Shown here one piece after another: positions 37,298-49,404 of a stretch of DNA of 64,000 nucleotides. Made by a program: the position numbers and the translations under genes. Numbering within the stretch: position 1 is the first letter of the stretch; every line of letters starts with the position of its first letter. A model generated the notes under the pieces. It did not search any database. It saw only the letters and a list, made by a program, of their open reading frames with translations, and was not told where the DNA came from. Source of the DNA: Streptomyces sp. XY006. Its GTDB lineage: Bacteria > Actinomycetota > Actinomycetes > Streptomycetales > Streptomycetaceae. The stretch is taken from contig NZ_NOKT01000009.1 of assembly GCF_002237655.1 (NCBI RefSeq), forward strand, positions 62,001 to 126,000, written 5' to 3'.

Positions 37298-38287
37298 ATG
37301 ACCACCACGGTTGAAGCCGGCACGCCGCCGGTCCGCAAGAGCCCGTCCGGTGCGGCGCGCGGCCCCCGCCGCCGCACCGGACGGATCCACCGCGTCGGCC
37401 TGCCCTACCTGCTGCTCCTGCCCGCGCTGCTGCTCGAACTCCTCGTCCACCTGGTGCCGATGGTGATCGGCGTCGTGATGAGCTTCAAGGAGCTCACGCA
37501 GTTCTACATCCGCGACTGGGGCACCGCCCCCTGGGCCGCGCTGGACAACTACAAGGTGTCGGTGGACTTCGACGCCCCCGTCGGCGAGGCGCTGCTGCAC
37601 TCCTTCCTCGTCACCGTCGCCTTCACGCTGCTGTCGGTCGGCCTGTGCTGGCTGATCGGCACGGCCGCGGCGGTCTTCATGCAGGACACCTTCCGGGGCC
37701 GCGGCCTGCTGCGGGCGCTGTTCCTCGTGCCGTACGCCCTGCCGGTCTACGCGGCCGTCATCACCTGGGTGTTCATGTTCCAGCACGACAACGGCCTGGT
37801 GAACCACGTCCTGCACGACCAGCTCGGCCTCACCGACAAGCCGTCCTTCTGGCTCATCGGCGACAACAGCTTCATCGCGCTGCTGACGGTGTCGGTCTGG
37901 AAGGGCTGGCCGTTCGCCTTCCTCATCGTCATGGCCGGACTGCAGAACATCCCGCGCGAGCTGTACGAGGCGGCGGCGCTGGACGGCGCCGGGGTGTGGC
38001 AGCAGATCCGCCGCATCACCCTGCCGTCGCTGCGCCCGGTCAACCAGGTGCTGGTCCTCGTGCTGTTCCTGTGGACGTTCAACGACTTCAACACGCCGTA
38101 CGTGCTGTTCGGCAGGACCGCGCCGGCGGCGGCCGACCTGATCTCGGTGCACATCTACCAGGCGTCGTTCGTCACCTGGAACTTCGGCACGGGCTCGGCG
38201 ATGTCGGTGCTCCTGCTGCTGTTCCTGCTGCTGGTGACCGGCGTGTACCTGGTGCTGACCTCGCGCGGACGGAGGGCCGCCTCATGA
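37298..38287 (+). CDS. Sugar ABC transporter permease (MalF type)
   Basis: 329 aa; ATG 37298, 5 bases after the binding-protein stop. A basic N-terminal tail leads into [29 protein letters not shown]; about six membrane helices follow. The cytoplasmic EAA loop reads [27 protein letters not shown], the contact site for the ATPase. No ATPase gene lies beside it, so a shared MsiK-type ATPase is likely, as is usual for Streptomyces sugar importers. Overlaps the second permease by 4 bp. Confidence 0.88.
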   Translation: MTTTVEAGTPPVRKSPSGAARGPRRRTGRIHRVGLPYLLLLPALLLELLVHLVPMVIGVVMSFKELTQFYIRDWGTAPWAALDNYKVSVDFDAPVGEALLHSFLVTVAFTLLSVGLCWLIGTAAAVFMQDTFRGRGLLRALFLVPYALPVYAAVITWVFMFQHDNGLVNHVLHDQLGLTDKPSFWLIGDNSFIALLTVSVWKGWPFAFLIVMAGLQNIPRELYEAAALDGAGVWQQIRRITLPSLRPVNQVLVLVLFLWTFNDFNTPYVLFGRTAPAAADLISVHIYQASFVTWNFGTGSAMSVLLLLFLLLVTGVYLVLTSRGRRAAS

Positions 38288-39135
38288 GTTCACCCCTGGC
38301 CCCGCCCCGGTCCTTCCTGTGGTCCCGGCGGATCTTCCTGACGCTGCTGACGGGCTTCGTGCTGCTGCCGGTCTACGTCATGGTGTCCAGCTCGCTCAAG
38401 CCGCTCGCGGACGTCACCGGCAAGTTCCGCTGGCTGCCGACCGAGCTCACCATCCGCCCGTACATCGACATCTGGTCGACGGTCCCGCTGGCGCGCTACT
38501 TCCTCAACTCCCTGATCGTGGCCGGCGCGGCGACGGTCTGCTCGGTGGTGATCGCGGTCTTCGCGGCGTACGCGGTGAGCCGCTACGACTTCCGCGGCAA
38601 GCGCGTCTTCACGGTGACCGTGCTGTCGACACAGATGTTCCCCGGCATCCTCTTCCTGCTGCCGCTGTTCCTCATCTACGTCAACATCGGCAACGCCACC
38701 GGCATCGCCCTGTTCGGCTCGCGCGGCGGTCTGATCCTCACCTACCTCACCTTCTCGCTGCCGTTCTCCATCTGGATGCTGATCGGCTACTTCGACTCGG
38801 TGCCGCGCGACCTGGACGAGGCGGCGCTGGTCGACGGCTGCGGCCCGCTCGGCGCGCTGTTCCGGGTCGTGGTCCCGGCGGCCGTCCCCGGCATCGTCGC
38901 GGTGGCCGTCTACGCCTTCATGACCGCCTGGGGCGAGGTCCTGTTCGCCTCGGTGATGACCAACGACACCACCCGCACCCTGGCCGTCGGCCTCCAGGGC
39001 TACTCGACCCTCAACGACGTGTACTGGAACCAGATCATGGCCGCCTCGCTGGTGGTCAGCGTCCCCGTCGTCGCGGGCTTCCTGCTGCTCCAGCGCTATC
39101 TCGTCGCCGGCCTGACGGCAGGAGCCGTCAAGTGA
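38284..39135 (+). CDS. Sugar ABC transporter permease (MalG type)
   Basis: 283 aa; ATGA overlap with the first permease. Six hydrophobic segments, starting [23 protein letters not shown], and the EAA loop [29 protein letters not shown], characteristic of the carbohydrate-importer CUT1 group. Together with the preceding permease it forms the membrane channel. The beta-glucosidase gene overlaps or closely follows, implying uptake of oligosaccharide and hydrolysis in the cytoplasm. Confidence 0.88.
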   Translation: MSSPLAPPRSFLWSRRIFLTLLTGFVLLPVYVMVSSSLKPLADVTGKFRWLPTELTIRPYIDIWSTVPLARYFLNSLIVAGAATVCSVVIAVFAAYAVSRYDFRGKRVFTVTVLSTQMFPGILFLLPLFLIYVNIGNATGIALFGSRGGLILTYLTFSLPFSIWMLIGYFDSVPRDLDEAALVDGCGPLGALFRVVVPAAVPGIVAVAVYAFMTAWGEVLFASVMTNDTTRTLAVGLQGYSTLNDVYWNQIMAASLVVSVPVVAGFLLLQRYLVAGLTAGAVK

Positions 39136-39164
39136 CCGACCCGTACGTTCCCGAGAGGACTTCC

Positions 39165-40523
<1,359 letters not shown>

Positions 40524-40532
40524 CCCACCACG

Positions 40533-40573
40533 GCCGGGGTGGGCGCGGACGCGGGAGTCACGCCCACCCCGGC
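40533..40573 (+). terminator. Terminator after the GH1 gene
   Basis: Perfect 13-bp stem (GCCGGGGTGGGCG with CGCCCACCCCGGC), 15-nt loop, 9 bases after the stop; it separates the importer operon from the GH16 gene. Confidence 0.75.
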
Positions 40574-40663
40574 TCGCCGGCGGCGTCGGCGCGCCTTTCT
40601 GTATGTCAGGTACACGTCACACACCCGCACCCGTCATGAGCAGGACCGAACCGGAGGAGAGCC

Positions 40664-42541
40664 ATGCCGTCCCGAACGTCCCGCACCCTCCTGACCGCAC
40701 TCGCGGCCCTCACGCTGCTGACCGCCGGCCCCGCCTTCGCGGCCCCCGCCCCCGAGACGCGGGCAGCGGCCGCCGCCTGGGACACGGACCGCGCGGCGGC
40801 CGCCTACGCCGTGAACCCGGCCGCCGTCACGGCGTCCGGCAGCGAGAACCCCGACACGTCCCCCGGCCGCGCCTTCGACGGCAACGGCTCCACCCGCTGG
40901 TCCAGCGACTTTTCCGACACCGCCTGGCTCCGCGTCGACCTCGGCTCGACGATCCGCGTCGACCGGGTGGTCCTCGACTGGGAGGCCGCCTACGGCAAGC
41001 GCTACGTCCTGGAGGCGTCGAAGAACGGCACCGACTGGACGCCCTTCTTCACGGAGACCGCCGGCACCGGCGGCTCGGTCACGGCCCACACCTACCCGCA
41101 GGAGGTCACGGCCCGCTACGTCCGCCTGCGCGGCGTGGAACGGGCCACCGCCTGGGGCTACTCGCTGTGGTCGATGAGGATCTACGGCGGCGAACCGGCC
41201 CCCGCGTCCACCACCCGCACCAACCTCGCCCTCAACCACCCGGCCTACGCGAACTACTACCAGCACGCGGGCAACTCCCCGGCGTTCGTGACGGACGGCG
41301 GCCGACCGGCGGACCTGAAGGCCGACGTCAGCCGCTGGTCCAGCGACTGGAACGCGAACCGCTGGGTCTCCGTCGACCTCGGCGCGACCGCCACCATCGA
41401 CACGGTCGACCTGTACTGGGAGGCGGCCTACGCCGTCGACTACGAACTCCAGGTGTCCGACGACAACCGCACCTGGCGCACGGTGTACCGCCCGTCGGCC
41501 GCCGAGGTCGCGACGCGCCGCGCGAACGTGAAGTCACCGGCGGAGGCCGTCGGCCTGCACGACTCCGTCCGGCCGCCCCAGCCGGTCACGGGCCGCTACG
41601 TCCGCATGCTCGGCAAGGAACGCCGCTCCTTCCACAACCCGGCCCCCGCCACCGCCCAGTTCGGCTACTCCCTCTACGAGTTCGAGGTCTGGGGCACGGG
41701 CGGCAGTGCGAGCGCCGCGTACCCGGCGCTCCCCGGCGAACAGTCCGGCACCTACCGCACCACGTTCTTCGACGACTTCACCACCCCCGCCCTGGACCGC
41801 GGCAAGTGGCGGGTGGTGCGCACCGGCACGGAGATGGGCTCGGTCAACGGCGAGGCACAGGCGTACGTCGACTCCACGGACACCGTCCGCACCGAGAACG
41901 GCGCCCTGGTGCTGTCGGCCAAGCACTGCAAGGGCTGCACCCAGGCGGGCGGCGGCACCTACGATTTCACCTCCGGCCGCATCGACACCCACACCCGGTT
42001 CGACTTCACCTACGGCAAGGTCAGCGCCCGCATGAAACTCCCGGTCGGCGACGGCTTCTGGCCGGCGTTCTGGCTCCTGGGCAGCGACGTGGACGACCCG
42101 TCGGTCGGCTGGCCCTCCTCGGGCGAGACGGACATCATGGAGAACGTCGGCTACGCCGACTGGACCAGCACCGCACTGCACGGCCCCGGCTACTCGGCGG
42201 ACGGCAACATCGGCGCCCGCCAGGTGTACCCCGGGGGCGGCCGGGCGGACGAGTGGCACACGTACGCGGTCGAGTGGACCCCGACGACGATGCGCTTCTT
42301 CGTCGACGACCGCCTGGTTCAGGAGACGACCCGCAACAAGCTGGAATCCACCCGCGGCCAGTGGGTCTTCGGCCACAACCAGTACGTGATCCTCAACCTG
42401 GCCCTCGGCGGCGCCTACCCCGCAGGCTGGAACAAGGTGACGACCCCGTACTGGGGCCTGCCCCAGTCGAGCGTGGACCGCATCGCGGCCGGGGGAGTGC
42501 GGGCGGAGGTGGACTGGGTGCGGGTGGAACAGAAGGGCTGA
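40664..42541 (+). CDS. Secreted GH16 endo-beta-1,3-glucanase with two F5/8 type C-like domains
   Basis: 625 aa; ATG preceded by GGAGGAG. Signal peptide ~1-27 (LLTALAALTLLTAGPAFAAPA). Two discoidin-type carbohydrate-binding domains follow, about 38-175 and 188-345, each with the pattern AFDGNGSTRWSSDF or ADVSRWSSDWNANRWVSVDLG. The GH16 jelly roll spans ~365-623, with the catalytic motif GETDIMENVG (Glu488 nucleophile, Asp490, Glu493 acid/base). It cuts beta-1,3-glucan internally outside the cell, complementing the GH55 exoenzyme. The family could also include beta-1,3-1,4 activity. Confidence 0.88.
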   Translation: MPSRTSRTLLTALAALTLLTAGPAFAAPAPETRAAAAAWDTDRAAAAYAVNPAAVTASGSENPDTSPGRAFDGNGSTRWSSDFSDTAWLRVDLGSTIRVDRVVLDWEAAYGKRYVLEASKNGTDWTPFFTETAGTGGSVTAHTYPQEVTARYVRLRGVERATAWGYSLWSMRIYGGEPAPASTTRTNLALNHPAYANYYQHAGNSPAFVTDGGRPADLKADVSRWSSDWNANRWVSVDLGATATIDTVDLYWEAAYAVDYELQVSDDNRTWRTVYRPSAAEVATRRANVKSPAEAVGLHDSVRPPQPVTGRYVRMLGKERRSFHNPAPATAQFGYSLYEFEVWGTGGSASAAYPALPGEQSGTYRTTFFDDFTTPALDRGKWRVVRTGTEMGSVNGEAQAYVDSTDTVRTENGALVLSAKHCKGCTQAGGGTYDFTSGRIDTHTRFDFTYGKVSARMKLPVGDGFWPAFWLLGSDVDDPSVGWPSSGETDIMENVGYADWTSTALHGPGYSADGNIGARQVYPGGGRADEWHTYAVEWTPTTMRFFVDDRLVQETTRNKLESTRGQWVFGHNQYVILNLALGGAYPAGWNKVTTPYWGLPQSSVDRIAAGGVRAEVDWVRVEQKG

Positions 42542-42568
42542 AGCCCTGCCCGCGGGTTCGTTCTGAGG

Positions 42569-43681
42569 TCAGACCCGGTGGCAGCGTTGCCGAAGCTCGG
42601 CGATGACGGCCTTCTCGCGCGTGGTGAGGGGGCCGTCCACGGTGGCCACCCGTTCGGCTGCGTCGACGACGTCGCTCAGGTCACCCGGCTCGGCGTCCAG
42701 ACGACGCCACACCTCGGCAGGATCGACGTCTACCAGATGTGCGAGTTGTTCATCCACAACCTCATGCTGCTCGCGGACCAGCCTCACCAGGTGTCGCATC
42801 AGCAACGCCTCGTCGTCAGCGATCTTGCGCTCCGCCCTGATGACGAGCCAGGCGACCCACAGCATCAACTGCGGGTGCCGGCTGCGCTTGGTGAGGCCCT
42901 CGGCCGTTTCGATGACCCGTGCCTCGTTCCGGAAGACGGCCTGAGCATGTCGACCGGCCAGCAGTGTGGTGTAGCGGTTCAGCACGACCGCGAGCGGGAC
43001 GCCGACGACGGGGATCCCCACCTTGATGACATTGCGCTGCAGGAGGAACTTCCCGACGACGGGCAGCCCCTTCGCCGCGCTCAGAACCGCCTTGGAGTAG
43101 AAGCGCTTGATCACCGGCCGCACCAGAGCCGGCACCGCTTTGAGCACCCCTTCCCGGACCACTTCTCCGCTCTTGATGGTGAAGGACACGCGAATGAGCT
43201 TCCACATGTCCTCGGGATCGGAGACGTCGAGCGGGACCCGGTAGAGGACGGAGATGTCGTAGGCCAGGCGGAGCTGGAGCCGGGTGATGAACACGACGTC
43301 CACCATCATGGTCGCGACGGCGGCCGGAACGGTCGCTGCCGAGGCGCCGCCCAGACTCCCGAGGGTCGCGATGATGGCCGCCGAGTACGCACCGGCGGAC
43401 AGCCCACCCTCGAGGGCGGCATAGCGGGCCGCCATCTTGATCCGCTGATCGACAATGGCATCCGCGGGTACACCCTCGTACCGTTCCTGGAAGTACTGCC
43501 AGTCGACCTTCTCGGTGTAGGAGTTCATGGCCTGAGCGATGAGCTTGGTGAACCAGTTCCCCGACTTGATGTCGTTCGCGCTCAGCCCTTTGACGAACTC
43601 CTTGATCTCCTCGCGCTCCTGCTCGACGACCTTGCGGTCGGCCTCGTCCTCACCATCGGCGTCGATCGGCGTCTCGATCAC
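42569..43681 (-). CDS. EcsC-like membrane-associated protein with TerB-like C-terminus
   Basis: 370 aa from GTG 43681 (GGGGGT five bases upstream); an open extension to 43801 has no good start. An acidic N-terminus (EEIKEFVKGLS) precedes a Gly/Ala-rich region (ARYAALEGGLSAGAYSAAIIATLGSLGGASAATVPAAVATMMVDVVFITRLQLRLAYDISVLY) like EcsC proteins, then VPVVG-type hydrophobic stretches near 220-250. The last ~100 residues (RKIADDEALLMRHLVRLV ... VATVDGPLTTREKAVIAEL) resemble TerB tellurite-resistance domains. Function unknown; membrane-stress roles are guesses. Base composition is less GC-biased than its neighbours, which could mean recent arrival. Confidence 0.65.
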   Translation of the reverse strand: MIETPIDADGEDEADRKVVEQEREEIKEFVKGLSANDIKSGNWFTKLIAQAMNSYTEKVDWQYFQERYEGVPADAIVDQRIKMAARYAALEGGLSAGAYSAAIIATLGSLGGASAATVPAAVATMMVDVVFITRLQLRLAYDISVLYRVPLDVSDPEDMWKLIRVSFTIKSGEVVREGVLKAVPALVRPVIKRFYSKAVLSAAKGLPVVGKFLLQRNVIKVGIPVVGVPLAVVLNRYTTLLAGRHAQAVFRNEARVIETAEGLTKRSRHPQLMLWVAWLVIRAERKIADDEALLMRHLVRLVREQHEVVDEQLAHLVDVDPAEVWRRLDAEPGDLSDVVDAAERVATVDGPLTTREKAVIAELRQRCHRV

Positions 43682-43770
43682 GGCTACCCCCCAGGCGCTT
43701 GCCACACGGCCAGGCCGCGAACATCGCGAGCCTTTCCCCTGTGGCATCACGTGCGTCATCACACCCCAAT

Positions 43771-43791
43771 GAGGCGTCACATTAACGCCTC
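43771..43791 (-). terminator. Small hairpin after the CooC-like gene
   Basis: GAGGCGT and ACGCCTC arms (7 bp) with 7-nt AT-rich loop, 12 bases downstream of the stop on the minus strand. Possibly part of the EcsC-like gene's upstream region instead. Confidence 0.45.
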
Positions 43792-43803
43792 CCTCGGTCA
43801 CCG

Positions 43804-44763
43804 TCAGGGCGCCGGGGTTTCTCGGAGCGGGGCCGGCGGTCCTGGTACGTAGTCAGGGTCCACCTGGGCCGCCAGGTCCTTGCCCATGCGGTCGTTCGCC
43901 CAGGCATGGGCGTTGCGGAGGTGGAAGTCGACCGCGTGGCGGTGGAGGCGGGGCCAGTCGCGGGGCTGCGCGTCGACCGTTTCGCGCAGGACGTTCAGCG
44001 CGTGCCGGTTGTGGGGTTCCAGGTCACCGCGCGCCCGGCCCTGTTCCGCCGCCCTGACCCAGGGGGACTGCACCAGGTGCGTCAGCAGGTCGTCGCCCAC
44101 CTGTTCCTTGAGGAAGAGCAGGTCGTCCTCGCACGTGACCTTGTTGCCGACGACCGCGACCTTGATGCCGAACTGCTCGGCGTGGTCGCGGTACTGGCGG
44201 TAGACCGAGACGCCCTTGCGGGTCGGTTCGGCCACCAGGAACGTGACGTCGAAGCGGGTGAACAGGCCCGACGCGAAGGCGTCCGCGCCCGCCGTCATGT
44301 CGACCACGACGTACTCGCCGGGGCCGTCCAGCAGATGGCCCAGGTACAGCTCGACCGCGCCGAGCTTGGAGTGGTAGCAGGCCACCCCCAGGTCGGACTC
44401 GTCGAACTCGCCCGTGACCATCAGCGGGACGCCACCCGCCCGGCCGACGTGCCGGGCGTGCAGCGCGTCGTCGCCCAGGGGACGCAGCAGACGGGAGCCG
44501 CGGCCCGGCGGGGTGGTCTTGAGCATCGCCTCCGCGGAGGTGATGCGCGGGTTGTCACCCCGGAGGAAGTCCTTGATGTCCGTCAGGTGCGGGCCCAGGG
44601 GGACGGCGGGTCGTTCCTCGGGGCCCAGCGCCTCGGCCAGGTGCTGGTTGATGTCGCCGTCGACGGCGAGCACGGGGGCGCCGGAGCGCGCCAGATGGCG
44701 GGAGAAGAGCGCCGACAGCGTGGTCTTGCCGCTGCCGCCCTTGCCGACGAACGCGACCCTCAC
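43804..44763 (-). CDS. CooC/ArsA-like P-loop ATPase
   Basis: 319 aa; GTG start at 44763. Deviant Walker A GKGGSGKTT (residues 7-15) in MRVAFVGKGGSGKTTLSALFSRHLARSG, then AVDGDINQHLAEALG, YVVVDMTAGADAFASGLF (Walker B like) and VAVVGNKVTCEDDLLFL. This is the SIMIBI class ATPase that includes CooC, which inserts nickel in CO dehydrogenase, and MinD/ArsA. No carbon monoxide dehydrogenase or nickel gene is nearby. A Zur-box-like sequence before the start hints at a zinc-linked role, which is speculative. Confidence 0.78.
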   Translation of the reverse strand: MRVAFVGKGGSGKTTLSALFSRHLARSGAPVLAVDGDINQHLAEALGPEERPAVPLGPHLTDIKDFLRGDNPRITSAEAMLKTTPPGRGSRLLRPLGDDALHARHVGRAGGVPLMVTGEFDESDLGVACYHSKLGAVELYLGHLLDGPGEYVVVDMTAGADAFASGLFTRFDVTFLVAEPTRKGVSVYRQYRDHAEQFGIKVAVVGNKVTCEDDLLFLKEQVGDDLLTHLVQSPWVRAAEQGRARGDLEPHNRHALNVLRETVDAQPRDWPRLHRHAVDFHLRNAHAWANDRMGKDLAAQVDPDYVPGPPAPLRETPAP

Positions 44764-44779
44764 GACCGGCCCACTGTTT

Positions 44780-44794
44780 TGAAAATGGATGTCA
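44780..44794. promoter_or_regulatory. Possible Zur box before the CooC-like gene
   Basis: TGAAAATGGATGTCA agrees at 13 of 15 positions with the Zur core TGAAAATGATTTTCA as I remember it. It lies 17-31 bases before the GTG start in an AT-rich patch, a good repressor position. Confidence 0.35.
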
Positions 44795-44864
44795 TGTGAC
44801 TAGGTTTTAGGGAGTGATCGTCGCCACTGTCAAATTGCCTGCGCCGACCGGCGGACGTCCCGCG

Positions 44865-45266
44865 TCAGGCCGGCAGGCGTGTGTCGATCACGCAGCTGAT
44901 CTCGACCGCCTGCCCGGGGAAGGTCAGTTCGGTGACGCCCAGGGCCGTGCTGACCGGGCGGTGGGTACCGAAGTAGGCCCGGTTGCCCGCGGCCACCGCG
45001 TCGGCGTTGCGCACCAGGTCCACCACGTACAGCGTCTGGGAGACGATCTGGTTGCGGGTGGCGCCGTAGTGGGCCAGGACCCTGTCGAGATTGACGTAGG
45101 TGCGCGCCAACTGGGCGGCGATGTCGTCCTCGGGGTCGAAGTCGCCCGCGTCGTCGAAGGAGAGCTGGCCCGAGACGTGGATCAGCTCGCCCGACCTGAT
45201 CGCCTGCGTGTAGCCGAAGTGCTTCTCCGCCGGGATGCCGTGGTCGTAGAGGTCGAGGGTGCTCAT
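44865..45266 (-). CDS. RidA family protein (reactive imine deaminase-like)
   Basis: 133 aa from ATG 45266. It has the RidA/YjgF trimer fold: HFGYTQAIRSGELIHVSGQLSFDDAGDF, QLARTYVNLDRVLAHYGATRNQIVSQTLYVVDL, PVSTALGVTELTFPGQAVEISCVIDTRL. RidA proteins hydrolyse reactive enamines or act in catabolic pathways. It is divergent from an HxlR regulator with repeated motifs between them, so it is probably that regulator's target. The end lacks the strict catalytic Arg context I would expect of RidA proper, so it may be a Rid4-7-type relative. Confidence 0.82.
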   Translation of the reverse strand: MSTLDLYDHGIPAEKHFGYTQAIRSGELIHVSGQLSFDDAGDFDPEDDIAAQLARTYVNLDRVLAHYGATRNQIVSQTLYVVDLVRNADAVAAGNRAYFGTHRPVSTALGVTELTFPGQAVEISCVIDTRLPA

Positions 45267-45313
45267 GGTTCCCGTCCTTCCGTCGAGCCCGGATCCGCTC
45301 CGTGCTCTCTTGT

Positions 45314-45382
45314 GGTTACAGGGGAACCGTAGGAGAGTGAACGCCGACCTGGAAGAACGCACTTTTCGGTGACAGGGGAACC
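45314..45382. promoter_or_regulatory. Pair of direct repeats in the ridA-hxlR intergenic region
   Basis: GGTTACAGGGGAACC (45314-45328) and GGTGACAGGGGAACC (45368-45382) differ in one base and are 54 bp apart. The second overlaps the ribosome site of the HxlR gene, the first lies 48 bases before ridA. Good candidates for HxlR binding and autoregulation. Confidence 0.65.
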
Positions 45383-45384
45383 AG

Positions 45385-45765
45385 ATGGTGACCAAGCAGC
45401 TCAGGGACGTGCCGGAGAACGCGGACCTCCGGCGGGCGGACTCCCTGGCGCGGGAGATCTTCTCGGACGTCGCCAACAAGTGGGCGCTGCTGATCATCGA
45501 GGCCCTCGGCGAACGCACCCTCCGCTTCAGCGAGTTGCGCGACGAGGTCGAGGGCGTCAGCCACAAGATGCTGACCCAGAACCTGCGGATGCTGGAGCGC
45601 AACGGCCTGGTCGACCGCAAGGTGCACCCCACCGTGCCGCCCAGGGTCGAGTACACGCTCACCGAACCGGGCCGGGCCCTGCGCGCCACGGTCGACCTGA
45701 TCTGCGGCTGGACCCACCAGTACCTCGGTCACATCGAGGCGGCCCGGGGGCGGTTCGGCGCCTGA
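45385..45765 (+). CDS. HxlR-family transcriptional regulator
   Basis: 126 aa; ATG preceded by AGGGGAA. Winged helix: FSDVANKWALLIIEALGERTLRFSELRDEVEGVSHKMLTQNLRMLERNGLVDRKVHPTVPPRVEYTLTEPGRAL, the full HxlR signature. A single Cys is present in LICGWTHQYL, which could be redox- or ligand-sensitive. It is divergent from ridA and likely controls it. Its stop is 15 bases from the stop of the convergent CDP-alcohol phosphotransferase gene. Confidence 0.9.
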   Translation: MVTKQLRDVPENADLRRADSLAREIFSDVANKWALLIIEALGERTLRFSELRDEVEGVSHKMLTQNLRMLERNGLVDRKVHPTVPPRVEYTLTEPGRALRATVDLICGWTHQYLGHIEAARGRFGA

Positions 45766-45780
45766 CCAGGCCCGGGGGCG

Positions 45781-46542
45781 TCAGCCCGCGACCAGTTCCC
45801 GCACCGGACGCGGCGCCGGCGCCTGTTCGGTCCGCGAGGTCCGGTACAGCCACAGCACGTCCCGGCCGAACGACCACACCAGCAGGCCCAGGGCGAGGGC
45901 GGCGACACCGAAGTTGGCCGCGTAAGGCAGCAGACCGGAACCCGCCAGCAGCAGGAGCACGCCCTGCAGCGCGGCGACCGTCTTGCGGGCCGTGCTCGGC
46001 GGGAGGGCCGCGGTCAGCCAGGGCCACACCCGGGCCGCGGCGACGAAGACGTACCGCATGCCGCCGATCAGCAGCACCCACGGGCCCAGTTCCATCGAGA
46101 CGTACACGCTGAGCACCAGGATCAGGAACGCGTCGACCTCCATGTCGAAGCGCGCGCCGAGCGGAGTGGAGGTGCCGGTGCGGCGGGCGACCTTGCCGTC
46201 GACGCCGTCGAGGATCAGCGCCACCGCCGTCAGCCCGACGAACAGCGACACCGGCGGCGAGCTCTGGAAGGAGTCCGCGACCAGCGCGGTGACACCGCCG
46301 ACGAGGGTGGCCCGGCCGAGGGTGACCCGGTTCGCCGCGCCGAAGGAGCGCAGCCGGGAGCGGTGCAGGGCCCGGGAGAGCACCGCCCAGGTGGCGATCG
46401 CGAACGCGAGGCCGCTCAGCCAGCCCGCCGGGCCCATCCCGATCGCCGTGCCGATCAGGGCCAGCAGCAGGACCTGTACTCCCGCCCCCACGGCGGTCTC
46501 CTGCTGTACGAGCCTCGCGTCGTAAGTGTTGTTCAGGGCCAC
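45781..46542 (-). CDS. CDP-alcohol phosphatidyltransferase family membrane protein
   Basis: 253 aa from GTG 46542 with GGAGGG upstream; the open frame extends much further 5' but only as a shadow of the opposite strand. The catalytic motif D-x2-DG-x2-AR-x8-G-x3-D-x3-D is complete in [28 protein letters not shown]. Several membrane helices surround it ([45 protein letters not shown]). It joins a CDP-linked lipid to an alcohol acceptor at the membrane. It is divergent from the MDR-PTPS-GT gene set and may supply a lipid anchor to it; acceptor unknown. Confidence 0.85.
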   Translation of the reverse strand: MALNNTYDARLVQQETAVGAGVQVLLLALIGTAIGMGPAGWLSGLAFAIATWAVLSRALHRSRLRSFGAANRVTLGRATLVGGVTALVADSFQSSPPVSLFVGLTAVALILDGVDGKVARRTGTSTPLGARFDMEVDAFLILVLSVYVSMELGPWVLLIGGMRYVFVAAARVWPWLTAALPPSTARKTVAALQGVLLLLAGSGLLPYAANFGVAALALGLLVWSFGRDVLWLYRTSRTEQAPAPRPVRELVAG

Positions 46543-46650
46543 CGAACACCCTCCGGCCGTGTGACAGAGTCGATCAACGCCGCTACCTTGTGCGCGGCCT
46601 GTGCACCCCTCGGTACGCAAGCAGCTTCCCGATCGTTCAGGAGGACTTCG

Positions 46651-47631
46651 ATGAAGCACACCGGACGCGCGTTCTGGATCGACTCGCCTGGCCGAGGCGT
46701 GATCCGGGACGTCGCCCTGCCGGAGCCCGGCGAGGGCGAGGTGCTGGTCCGCACGCTGTTCTCCGGTGTCAGCCGCGGCACCGAGACCCTGGTCTTCCGC
46801 GGCGGCGTGCCCGAGAGCCAGCACACCGCCATGCGGGCCCCGTTCCAGGAGGGCGACTTCCCGGGCCCGGTGAAGTACGGCTACCTCAACGTCGGCGTGG
46901 TGGAGGAGGGTCCCGACGCGCTCACCGGGCGGACGGTGTTCTGCCTCTACCCGCACCAGACCCGGTACGTCGTGCCGGCGAGCGCCGTGACGCCCGTCCC
47001 GGACACCGTGCCCGCCGAACGGGCCGTGCTCGCCGGGACCGTGGAGACCGCCGTCAACGCCCTGTGGGACGCCGCGCCCCTGATCGGCGACCGGATCGCC
47101 GTGGTCGGCGGCGGCATGGTCGGCTGCTCGGTCGCCGCCCTGCTCGCCCGCTTCCCCGGCGTCCGCGTCCAGCTGGTCGACGCCGACCCGTCCCGCGCGA
47201 AGACGGCCGAGGCGCTCGGCGTCTCCTTCGCCACCCCGCAGGACGCCGACGGCGACCGCGACCTGGTCGTCCACGCCAGCGCCACCGAACAGGGCCTCGC
47301 CCGGTCCCTGGAACTCCTCTCCGCCGAGGGCACCGTCGTCGAACTGAGCTGGTACGGCGACCGGAAGGTCAGCCTGCCGCTCGGCGAGGCCTTCCACTCC
47401 CGGCGCCTGACCATCCGCTCCAGCCAGGTCGGCACCGTCTCCCCGGCCCGCCCCGGCCGCAGCTACGCCGACCGGCTCGCCGTCGCCCTCGACCTGCTCG
47501 CCGACCCGGCGCTCGACGCCCTCGTCACGGGCGAATCCGCCTTCGAGGACCTGCCCGACGTGCTGCCGGGACTCGCCTCGGGCGAGATCCCCGCCCTGTG
47601 CCACCGCGTCCGTTACGACGAGAGCGATTGA
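46651..47631 (+). CDS. MDR-superfamily dehydrogenase (zinc-type alcohol dehydrogenase-like, BchC-like)
   Basis: 326 aa; ATG with AGGAGGA upstream. GroES-like N-domain with [22 protein letters not shown], where the catalytic zinc Cys of ordinary alcohol dehydrogenases is replaced by Ser (SRGTE type, as in BchC). The Rossmann motif is [34 protein letters not shown]. The four structural-zinc cysteines are also missing, so catalysis may not use zinc. First gene of a run that includes PTPS-like, GT4, methyltransferase and flippase genes. Substrate not known; oxidation of a polyol or glycoside is possible. Confidence 0.8.
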   Translation: MKHTGRAFWIDSPGRGVIRDVALPEPGEGEVLVRTLFSGVSRGTETLVFRGGVPESQHTAMRAPFQEGDFPGPVKYGYLNVGVVEEGPDALTGRTVFCLYPHQTRYVVPASAVTPVPDTVPAERAVLAGTVETAVNALWDAAPLIGDRIAVVGGGMVGCSVAALLARFPGVRVQLVDADPSRAKTAEALGVSFATPQDADGDRDLVVHASATEQGLARSLELLSAEGTVVELSWYGDRKVSLPLGEAFHSRRLTIRSSQVGTVSPARPGRSYADRLAVALDLLADPALDALVTGESAFEDLPDVLPGLASGEIPALCHRVRYDESD

Positions 47632-47716
47632 CGCATCGGCTGACGATTCGTTCCATCCGGTACGACATCGGCGGGGCAAGAGCGCCTGACCTGAGAAAAG
47701 ACGTAGCCGACACTGA

Positions 47717-49400
<1,684 letters not shown>

Positions 49401-49404
<4 letters not shown>

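Noticed and set aside
44814..45332. Small plus-strand frame opposite ridA
   Set aside because: Low-complexity translation, no start signal, and RidA is clear on the other strand.
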